Source: Hemileia vastatrix (taxonomy: Eukaryota; Basidiomycota; Pucciniomycetes; Pucciniales; Zaghouaniaceae). From it: 64,000 bases of DNA. Both the position numbers and the translations under genes were made by a program. The DNA lies in contig JASXTE010000016.1 of assembly GCA_030280995.1 (NCBI GenBank), positions 19,635,501-19,699,500 on the forward strand, read 5' to 3'. The notes under the pieces were generated by a model that did no database searches, was not told the DNA's origin, and was given only the letters and a program-made list of their open reading frames with translations. The stretch's first letter is position 1; every line of letters begins with the position of its first letter. This document shows positions 49,613 through 58,259 of this stretch, one piece after another.

Positions 49613-49843
49613 ATGCCTCATCATCCTAGATCCTCTCAAAGGCAGCCATCACCCAGTTTTTCTTCAATTCCCACTACTTCCTCTTTCCCCTGCTCACTCA
49701 AACATCAAAACCTATTAGAGCAGATAAAATATAAGTTTGATCATGAAGAAAATTCCAAAAAGAAAGATTTCTTGATAGAATGTGTTAAAGCTTATAAATC
49801 TGTTGAGGAAATTGAACGTTTAAAGAAATTGTTGGATGACTAG
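49613..49843 (+). CDS. Shortened SANT-family accessory protein lacking the SANT region
   Basis: 76 codons, MPHHPRSSQRQPSPSF to LKKLLDD. The N-terminus resembles the start of the copy-1 protein (MPPRQSKSQK). The C-terminus matches its last exon: IKYKFDH against MKFDH, and KKDFLIECVKAYKSVEEIE against KKDFIMECVKNGQSYEDIK. The whole SANT-like region and much of the coiled coil are missing, an internal deletion relative to 8460-18638, yet the frame is open. It could be a chance remnant or a truncated product that keeps the C-terminal interaction segment. Confidence 0.55.
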   Translation: MPHHPRSSQRQPSPSFSSIPTTSSFPCSLKHQNLLEQIKYKFDHEENSKKKDFLIECVKAYKSVEEIERLKKLLDD

Positions 49844-49997
49844 TTTGTTTTATTTCTCTCACACTTCAACTGTTCATACTTATTTGTACATAAAATTTCC
49901 AATAATTTCCTTTATTTCATTACTCTATCTATCATTACTTGAATTTTTGTATTTTAATGTTAAATATTCTTTTTTAAATAAAATTTTCATGTCTCCT

Positions 49998-50430
49998 TTG
50001 AAAATTTGACAATCCCCCACCCCTGTATTTTTTTGAAGTAAGGGGTGGGTATCACAAAAATTCTTTCATGTCATGAATCTTGAAAGTCTTATATGAAACT
50101 TTGGCTTTACTACCCCCTGCATTTTACCGGTATCCCGAAAATTCTTGCATGTCAAGAATTTCACAAGTCTTATAAGAAATTTTGGCAAAACCCCCCATGG
50201 ATTTTATTGAAGTAAGGGACGGGTATCACCAAAAAATTTTCACCAAAATATTTACAAGTCAAAAAAATTCTATATCTGTTTTAAAAAATTGGCAATACTC
50301 TCCCCTGCATTTTATTGAAGCAAGGGGTGGGTATCACCAAAATTTTTCTAAGTCATTAATTTCACATTTCAGATTTGAAAATTTGGCAATACCCCCCCCC
50401 CCCCTGCATTATATTGAATTAAGGGGTGGA
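49998..50430. repeat. Minisatellite between SANT-like and TET-like genes, about 5 units
   Basis: Units of roughly 88-103 bp, each with TTTGGCAATACCCCCC-like and AAGGGGTGGGTATCACC words. Homologous to 18918-19145 in copy 1. A run of 11 C lies near 50393-50403. Confidence 0.9.
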
Positions 50431-50729
50431 AGTCATCTAAATTTAATATAATTACATAAATTATTAAATAAATATCTAATATATATCAATTTCCCTAGTT
50501 TAAAGTAATGATAATTCCTCAAGCCAAAATGCAGACCAAGTCTAGAAACAAAAGTTTGGGACTTTCCACAGGTATAGGCAAGAAGAACCCCATGAAACAA
50601 ATAAATGTTATCATGATTACCCTTTATACGACCAAAGGTCATTGGCTCATCACATTACTTGAGCTAATTGATATATAAAAAATATTTATTAAAAATTTAT
50701 GAAAAAATATAAAATTTTTGATGACAACT

Positions 50730-51347
50730 CTAATCCCCATACTTTTTGGATCTAGATAAAGTTTTTTCAAATTGATTAACTTTACCTTCTTTCTTTGCCT
50801 TATTGATTCTTTGAATAAAATTATGACTGATTTGAAATGAGCAACCAAAATGTGTTAAATCTTGACAGGATTCCAAACCAGGAGGTGCTTTGGTCGTTTG
50901 ATGATTATCCGTAGAAGAATTCCAAATAGTTTTGATGATACCATTTCCCAAACCAAAATCAATGATGCACCGGTGGTCTGGAGAATATAAACCATGTCCT
51001 TTGATTTTAGCTGGAGATGGTATTGGGTGGCCAGTTATTGGATTGATATATGAGAATATACCAAAAGTAAGAAAATTGGAATAATTCCTATCAATATGAA
51101 TCCTATTGTGAAATCCAGAATGAGTGATAATAACATTAGAAAATAAAAGATATTCGTGGCTAATATCTTCCCATTCGAAGTCACACCAATTCAGTATTTC
51201 AACTTTGGTTTCAAGTTCATCATTTTTTTCAAATGCTTTATTACAGTGCTTTTTGAGTCGAAGAGCAAGAAAAGAGTTAAAGGAAGGTAGGGTGTCCCAT
51301 AAGCAAAAATCTTCATCTTTTTGAGCTTTAGTGATATTCTTGAGCAA
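50730..51347 (-). CDS. TET/JBP-like 2OG-Fe(II) dioxygenase, transposon-borne (copy 2, N-terminally truncated)
   Basis: 205-codon frame. Known TET/JBP enzymes hydroxylate 5-methylpyrimidines in DNA using Fe(II) and 2-oxoglutarate. The metal site is visible: GFHNRIHIDRN carries HxD (His-Ile-Asp), and the distal His lies in STDNHQTTKAPP. Between them are GIFSYINPITGHP, GHGLYSPDHRC and IIDFGLGNGIIKTIW; after them comes THFGCSFQIS, a pattern I recognise from rust TET-like oxygenases. The matching copy-1 protein is about 200 residues longer at the N-terminus. Here, upstream of the Met, the frame shows only about 15 more matching residues (IGIYLL) and then a TGA, and the rest is replaced by a tandem repeat. 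The catalytic half is therefore intact, but the gene is probably truncated. Confidence 0.72.
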   Translation of the reverse strand: MLKNITKAQKDEDFCLWDTLPSFNSFLALRLKKHCNKAFEKNDELETKVEILNWCDFEWEDISHEYLLFSNVIITHSGFHNRIHIDRNYSNFLTFGIFSYINPITGHPIPSPAKIKGHGLYSPDHRCIIDFGLGNGIIKTIWNSSTDNHQTTKAPPGLESCQDLTHFGCSFQISHNFIQRINKAKKEGKVNQFEKTLSRSKKYGD

Positions 51348-51444
51348 TAAATATATGCCTATATAATTAAAATGCCTAGATAATAATCATATAAGAGTTT
51401 CAGAATCCTTATCCTCTAAATATGCAATATAAAAATGTGAAATA

Positions 51445-51780
51445 AGACAAGTGAAATTTGGAAAAAAGGCTCAACTTCAAAGGTCAAAATCTCAGCAACC
51501 ACTGAACCTAATTCAAACCTGTTTGTGGGAAATAAAAGATATTCTTTAGTAGAATCTTCAGTTAAAGGACATGTGATTTAAATAAACCTAACCCTAATTT
51601 GTTACATAAAAAAATGAAATAAAAATTTAAATTGGGAAAAAAAAGGCTCAACTTTAACAGTCAATATCTCAGCAACCACTGAATCAAATTCAAATCTGTT
51701 TGTGGGAAATGAAAGGTAGCCTTCAGGAGAATCTTCAGTAAAAAGAAAATTAGATTTGAATAAACCTAACCCTAATTCCG
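51445..51780. repeat. Tandem duplication, two units of about 172 bp
   Basis: Both units contain AAAAAAGGCTCAACTT, ATCTCAGCAACCACTGAA, CTGTTTGTGGGAAAT and AAACCTAACCCTAATT. They occupy the place where the TET-like N-terminus would be expected. Confidence 0.88.
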
Positions 51781-52591
51781 AGTCTGATTTTCAAAATTTT
51801 ACAAAAACTTGAAAAGTGGTAATGAAGATGAGATCAAAAGGAGTTTTATAAGTTCACTGTTATCCAGATAAGAGTCATACATATATTTAAGTATGAAGTT
51901 TTCATAAAAGGAATGAGATATCATATAGGCATGAAAAAAAGGAGATGAAACTTACCTTGATTGAAAAGTAGGAAAAATAGAGTGAGAAAGATTGATGTTG
52001 GAATTGTGGGGAAATTGAATATGGAGTAAGTGAAATGCATAAAGAATGTGCAATGTATGTGTTTCAATGAAATGGAGCCAAAAAAAAGTGAAATAAGGGA
52101 AAGGAGGGATAATGACCACGCCAAGGAGGAATGAAGAGTAGGGTGATGGAGCTAAAAAAGAAAGTAAAGAGGGAGAGAAAAAAAAGGTTAATTATACCAT
52201 TGAAATCCAAAATAACCACTTACAAAAAAAATTTAGATAAAAAAATAAAATAAACAGAAAAAAACAAAAAAAAATATAATTAGTAATCAAAAAATCAAAA
52301 AAAAGATTAAAATGACTTACCTGGAGTGATGAGATGACAAAATGAATGAAACCAAATTTTTTGAGGGATGTTGGAGGAGAATAGGAAAAGGATATGAGAG
52401 ATGAATAAAAAAAAATCACTGACAAAATATGCGATTTCATGTTGAGCTGGTGAAAGAAAACCAATGAACCAACCAAAAAAAAGATCTTCACCATAAATTC
52501 CAAAAAAAAAAATGAATATGCAACAAACCAAAATACCAAACCAAGTGAATGAAGTACACAAAGAGGACATTTGGAGAGTAAAAAAAATAAT
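51781..52591. other. Non-coding stretch between TET-like and transposase genes
   Basis: A/T-rich. The open frame 52192-52737 (-) is Phe/Leu/Ser-rich, overlaps the transposase end and has no similarity to copy 1; not a gene. Confidence 0.6.
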
Positions 52592-53853
52592 TTAAAAGGG
52601 TGGTGAAGAGAAATGTTGGAGAGTAATAGGCATAATGATAGAGTGTATGCCAGTTGAATGAATGTTTTGTGATTCAAGGGAGGAAAGAGCCGGTGCTGGT
52701 TCAGGATCCTCTTCTTCATAAAGATCATTCCACTCATCCTTTAAATCAGCTAGGATATTGTGGAGTATAATGCAAGTCATGATCCAATGATTTGCAGTTT
52801 TGATCTCCAATTTTTTTTGAAATTGGATTCTGAGCTCCCAAAGACTAGAAAATTGTCCCTTTAAAATACCTGTAGCATGTTCAATTCATACTTTGATTGG
52901 TAAAGGTGATAATTAAATTTAGTTTTGGGTTCATTTTCTAAGGTTGCACCACGGAAAGCAGGTATAATATACTTCCCACTTGGATATGCTGAGTCTGCAA
53001 GGAGGTACTGAGATTCGTCAAAGTATGAGTCAGGGGTTTGAGAAATCCTCATTCTTTGGAAGACGGAAGAGTCATGACATGAGCCAGGGCAGCCACTATG
53101 AAAAGCAATAAATTTTTTATTGACATTGCATACAAGTTGAACAACAATAGAGTATCTAGAAAGAAGATAAAAAGTTAGTTTATGAAGGATGAGAAATTGG
53201 AGAAGATTTTGAAGAAACCTTTTTTTGCAATCAAAATAATGGTTGCCATCATGAGCAGACTTTTGACTCAAAGGTATAGTTGTGCCATCAACAAATCCTA
53301 CACAGCCAGGGAAACCTTCATCTTGCATTACTTGAGAGGATTCAAGTCGCTGTTCTGGAGTTGGCCAATAAAGTGCTTGACACTTGAGGGAAAGGATAGA
53401 AATCATACAGGGCTTGGTGTATAATATCACAGTACCATATCCTATGTTAAAGATATTATCCAAATGTCTTACAGAAGCACAGTTTCCATTTGAGCCAAAG
53501 AGACATAGTGCAACAGCAAGTTGGATGGCAGGATTACGCTGTTTGTTATGGGAATTGTTATGAAATATAGGATGATCGGAGATGAGTTGATAAAGTTTGA
53601 AGAAAGAATCGGAAGAAGTTCTAAAAAGTTGGGTGAAGTTTAAATGAGGAATGTTGAGAATGGAGGCCAGATCATATCGGGGATCATGATAAAGATTTGG
53701 CCCCCTGGCGATGATGTAACACTTTTTGGAAAGAAAACACATATAAGCTAAAGCATCTTCCATATCAGAGTCAGATTTATAGTAAAGAACTAAAAGAAAA
53801 GTAATAGCATTCATTGTTGAGTGAAGTAGCTTCCTAGTAGAGAGGTGTTTCAT
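52592..53853 (-). pseudogene. PIF/Harbinger-type DDE transposase (copy 2)
   Basis: Best preserved transposase in the window. The start is probably MKHLSTRKLL (53853), matching copy 1, although the frame is open to 53970. N-terminal region: LFRTSSDSFFKLYQLI and LAVALCLFGSNGNCAS. DDE fold: GFVDGTTIPL (Asp, about 53280), HSGCPGSCHDSSVFQRM, LLADSAYPSGKY (Asp, about 52990). A 1-nt frameshift near 52890 and a TGA just before IEHATGILKGQFSSL (the catalytic Glu) break the protein; it then resumes to MTCIILHNILADLKDEW and ends at 52592. The intron found in copy 1 corresponds to 53156-53218 (63 nt, GTTTCT to CTAG), which by chance is free of stops and divisible by three. Confidence 0.85.
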
Positions 53854-54118
53854 TGTTGCTGGTGGAAGGGTTATGTGATGAGGGAAGTGGGAATTCACCA
53901 CCAAATGTGCAGTTGGGGTGTTTAGATATAAAAAAAAGTTAAGTGTTCCCCACCAAAAATTAAGTAGCATAGAGTGAGGAGAGACTTAAGGATGGTATCA
54001 GCAATTATGAGTCATGTGACTTTCTTGCAAATCCATCATGGATGAGATGAGTTTGGGATCAGGAATTAGGAATGGAAGTTGGGGTATAAGAGGTGGGATA
54101 ATGCATAATTGTGGATTC

Positions 54119-54150
54119 CTTACCCACTAGCCCCGGGGCTAGTGGATAAG
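54119..54150. other. 32-bp near-perfect palindrome near the right end of the Harbinger-like element
   Basis: Centred on CCCCGGGG; left arm CTTACCCACTAGCCCC, right arm matching at 15 of 16 positions. GC-rich in an AT-rich setting. It could be a transposase or host-factor binding site, or simply a hairpin. Confidence 0.85.
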
Positions 54151-54282
54151 AATCTTCGCAATTAATAATGTCTGATCCCAGAAAAAAAAATTCCTGTTCC
54201 CTGATTGCGGATCCCTGAACATTGATACCCCCTATTAAGATAAGTTCTTGCACAGTATTTTACTCTAAAATTTGACCTTTAC

Positions 54283-55807
54283 TGTCAGCCAGGCAGTCTC
54301 AGGAGCCCAGTAAAATTTTATAATACTTTATTGGAACCATAAGAGGGAATAAATTTATTTATTTTATGTATTTAAAATAAAATAAAATATTTTATTATGA
54401 AATTATATAAATGTTTTATTAATAAGTAAAATAATCATTATATTAATTTCATTATTAAGTAAAGTTTTTATATACTTACATAAAACATAATATATATTAT
54501 ATTCTATAAATCATGACGCATTTTTATTTATTTAATATTTATAAATTAATAATTAATTATTTATAAACATAATTATAAGTTTAAGGGTAAAATTAACTTA
54601 TAATATCATTAAAACTTAATTAATAAAATTTATATATTAAATAAAACTTCTCATATGTTATTATCCATAAATATTGGGCACTTTTTTAACCCTTACACCA
54701 CACAATATGGGGGGCGGACTTGCTAGCGAGTCCGCAACCTTGGACCCAAACTCACCACAGGTTGAACACACATTGAGCTATTGATAAAGGAACCATACAA
54801 TCAGGGATGAACACCACTCAGCAGAACAGTTTTAGGTGGGTGTTCAAGTAGAGTTCAGTATGGGTTCAGTATGAGTTCAGTCTGAGTTCCATCTGAGTTC
54901 CATCTGAGTTCAGGTTGAGGACTTGCTAGCAAGTCCACCCCCTATATTGCGTAGTGTTAATTGTGTCAGAAAATTATTAAATAAGCTAAAACACTTACTC
55001 AATAAAATAAATTGAAATACTTATTTTGAATTAGTAATTCCTTAAATTAATTACTTTTTCACTTAATTTAGTCATTATTCAATGGGATATCTAAAAAAAA
55101 ATTTTCATTTCTGTTTTGGGGTTGAATTGATTATAAAAATATTTGTGTGAAAATTTCATAACTATTGTTTCAATTAAAACACCTAAAACACTCATTGTAA
55201 TACATGTTTCAGAATATATTACTCACAGTTCTCAGTTTACAGTCTTGTTTAGTTACTCACTATTCTAATTAACTGGTTTGGGAATAGATGGTGGGAAAAT
55301 TAGTAACTTACTCATGGGATAATTACTTGTTTCATATTTTTCTCTAAATATCCAAGTTTCACTTAGTTCTTTTTATTTCTTTTGTTTCACTTTATTACTA
55401 TTTTTATATACTCATTTGTGGCGCTTCAAAGGTCCCCTTGCCTATATAAAGGCCTTGGGTAATCCCCTTTAGCCTCATCACTTACATTACTTATTACAAT
55501 TTAAATACATTTTATTATTATTTTGTGTGATGTTTCAGTCCTCTTAAAATACTATATAAATAAATCCGCTTCTTTAATATTTTTAATAGTTAGTAATTGA
55601 TATTTAAGCAGAGCATAATAAAATACTTACTGAATTAGAATCCCTATTAAAACTAAATTTCCTAAATTTTCATTAAACTCCCTTTAATATTCTCCTTATC
55701 CTTTCCCTTTATTTTTTTCCTTACTATTTCCTTTAAGCTCTTCCCCCTTTCCCCTCCTTATCTTTTCCTCTCTTCTCCTTCTCCTTCTTCTAGACAACAG
55801 GCCAACA
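54283..55807 (+). mobile_element. LTR (solo) related to element C LTR, containing a MITE
   Basis: TGTCAGCCAGGCAGTCTC to TTCTAGACAACAGGCCAACA. It shares GCGCTTCA and CCTATATAAAGG (TATA about 55443) and the order of motifs with the C LTRs. A 261-bp MITE is inserted at 54696. The target duplication is not clear (TTTAC before, TGAAC after), so the right end may be slightly off. Confidence 0.82.
54696..54956. mobile_element. CACTA-type MITE, 261 bp
   Basis: Left end CACCACACAATATGGGGGGC; right end (complement) CACTACGCAATATAGGGGGT; both continue GGACTTGCTAGC. Flanked by TTA on both sides (54693-54695, 54957-54959). Interior with repeated GAGTTCAGT and GAGTTCCATCT words. Its ends match the large element at 44829-56993, within which it now lies. 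Confidence 0.9.
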
Positions 55808-56993
55808 TGAACCACATTTTTTGACATTAGAACACTTTTGAAAATCTAAGGTGCTTATTCCCAGGTCAACATAGAAATTATACCACCATATAGCAGGGAG
55901 GCACGCTTAAGCATTAATATTAAATTTAAAGAATTTTATGCTTTTTTTTGTGTTTTATCTTTAAATTATTACTTCTAGTTTAATTTCAGTTTTACATATG
56001 GAAAATTCATTGAGTAGTGATTAATTATTTTAGCTCATGATATCACTTTCCAACTGAAAATATTTTCATAGAATTTTAATGAACTAAATTATGAAAAGTT
56101 CTAGAATCTCATATATTTATTATGTTAACTAAATGCTGATTACATAACTAATTAGTATTTGAGGAATAAACAGAACAAGTAAAAATTCAAAAATTAATTC
56201 CCTCTTGATTTTAATCATTGACTTTCATTTAAAAATTTTAAAAGCTGTATTAACATCTACTATTATAAAAGATATACTTTTTTACAGACATATAATCAAA
56301 TAATTTCTCAAACATTAGTGTTGAGTATAAGGAATTTATTAGAATACTTCATTTAGTCAGAGATTGAGAAAACACATTGAAAATTTTTTTGTTTAGTCAT
56401 ATGTGGTTTAACAGTACTCTAGAAGTAAAATATAAGAGACTTGATGGTTCAATTTTTTTTTTGGATAACTCATCTAAATTGAAAAAAATTATATTGAATG
56501 AGCAAAGAATATTAAAATGAATGAAATAAAGAATCAGTTCATATAGGTTAAAATTAAATATTAAAGCTTCAAATTCTGGGTTAAAAGGAGTTTTCAACAA
56601 AAAGAGCCACATATGTAATTTTATATTTTTTCTCAAATAATTAATTAACTCATTAGAAAGCTTAGAAGTAATAATTTTAAATAAGTACTATTATTTTTAG
56701 TCTTTTTACTGATAAGTTGAGATTCAAAATTAGCATTAAATTGTGTTTTAATAAAAAAACTTTGGATTTATCAGATTCTTAAGCTCCAAAACATTTTATT
56801 TCTATTAATTTTTCATTAAACTCTCAATATTATTTCAGCACAATATCAATCATTGTTGGTTAAGAGCTCAATATCAGTTCAAAGTAAAGTTCAGTATTAG
56901 CTCATTATATGTTGAGTCTGAGTTCCAACTGGGTTCCATCTAAGTTCAAGTTGAGGACTTGCTAGCAAGCCCCCCCAAAAATATTGCATGGTG
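55808..56993. other. Right interior of the CACTA-like element
   Basis: AT-rich without a recognised gene. The last 100 bases carry GTTCAGTATTAG, GAGTTCCAAC and GGGTTCCATC repeats, like the sub-terminal part of the MITE at 54696. Confidence 0.6.
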
Positions 56994-57046
56994 ATTGTAT
57001 ATTTAAAAATTGATACATATTTCTATTTGCACAAGGTGAGAAACAT

Positions 57047-58219
57047 TGTCAGTGTGTGCTAGTATCTAAGTATGATTTAATAGTAAATATTAATTTTCCT
57101 ACTACTTATTTTTAAAAAATTTAGTGATTAAACCTCAGGGGAAGACTAATAAAATAGTTATTCTCAATGTAAACTCACAATACTTGGATTTTTATGTGTG
57201 CTAGTGGTGGAAAATAGATCAAGAAAATATAGTTATAGCTTATTTAAAAATAATATCAATCTATAAATGCTTTATAATATATTTATATATGATAATAATT
57301 GCTTTATAATTTTTATTAGAAGTTTAGTAAGTAAGTGATGTCTAATAACCCATCAAATCCTCCCTTACTTATACCAAAATCCACTGTAGTGCACAGACCT
57401 TCAATCCAGATGATGTCACTGCTATCCTCAGAAATTACAGCACTTTGAGGGCCCATAACCTCCCTATGGCTTCCACTACAAGCAGTTTAAACACCCAGAC
57501 CTCCATTAAGGACCCTCCATCACAATTAATGATACCATAGACCCATACCTTAAATGGAATAAACAGATAAAAGCCAATACCATAATGAAACAGGTAAAAA
57601 TAACTCATTAAAAGAGTATAAAATGAAACCCAAATCATATAAAGAACTAAATTAACTGTCCAAGCCCCCAATAATATCTTCAAGCATCCATATTAACCCA
57701 GTTATGATATCTCAACCCATAAATCCATAAATCCATCAAAGGAAGCAGATTAAGTTGTCAAAACTGGATATATGCACCTGAAAGAGGTGTATATGCTTTT
57801 GTAGGCATTGTGAGTTCACTGAATACATCCATATGACCTAAAATAAACTGAAAAAAAAGTTATAGGCTATTAAGAGGTTAAAACCCACTTATAGACCTAA
57901 ATATACATAATATAACTACATATTTCACTGAATATGAGGTTTATGTATATATATAAGCTTATATATGTCTATAATTAATTAATATCACTTAAGATAAGTA
58001 TATTATGACTCCATAAACACCTTAATAAATATTATTAGGCTATGGATAAGCTATATAAACTACTATAAGTCATATAATAGTGTAATAATTATATATATAT
58101 GTATTATAACCATATATATAAGTATTTTAACCTTATTTTAAGTTATAATCTTATTGTAATAAAGGTTATCTTATTTTAAACATAAGAATTACTCAGTTCT
58201 AGAGATACCTAGGCTGAAA
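57047..58219 (-). repeat. 3' LTR of element D
   Basis: On the - strand it begins TTTCAGCCTAGGTATCTC and ends GTGCACACTGACA-like (complement of TGTCAGTGTGTGC). It aligns with the element A LTRs throughout, for example CCTCAGGGGAAGACTAATAA in + orientation. Confidence 0.9.
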
Positions 58220-58259
58220 GTCCCTCACTCAAAAAAAACAATAAAAAAATTTTAGGACC

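Larger units (their letters stand above)
49211..54232. mobile_element. PIF/Harbinger-like DNA transposon carrying a TET-like gene, copy 2
   Basis: 5.0 kb. The left end GGGGGTATCAATGTTCAGGG is matched by the complement of the right end (54213-54232), giving an inverted repeat of at least 22 bp. TATTA flanks both sides (49206-49210, 54233-54237). Inside: shortened SANT-family protein (+, 49613), minisatellite (49998), TET-like dioxygenase (-, 50730) and DDE transposase (-, 52592). This is the order of copy 1 and shows the dioxygenase lies within the mobile unit. The transposase has a frameshift and a stop, so this copy cannot move by itself. Confidence 0.88.
44829..56993. mobile_element. CACTA/EnSpm-like DNA element, 12.2 kb including nested insertions
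   Basis: The left end CACCATGCAATATGGG and right end (complement) CACCATGCAATATTTT are inverted repeats. Both continue into a (G)CTTGCTAGCAAGTCC-type block. Flanked by a 3-bp duplication ATT (44826-44828, 56994-56996). CACTA-type ends with 3-bp duplications are the hallmark of the EnSpm/CACTA superfamily. Near the right end, repeated GAGTTCCA and AGTTCA words resemble the sub-terminal repeats of such elements. After removing nested insertions about 4.6 kb remains and I recognise no transposase in it, so it is probably non-autonomous. Confidence 0.7.

Noticed and set aside
51580..51775. AAACCTAACCCTAA words suggesting interstitial telomere repeats
   Set aside because: Only one CCCTAA-like word per 172-bp unit, not tandem; part of an ordinary duplication.
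52192..52737. 181-codon hydrophobic frame on - resembling a membrane protein
   Set aside because: Generated by A/T-rich sequence, overlaps the transposase end, and copy 1 has nothing similar.
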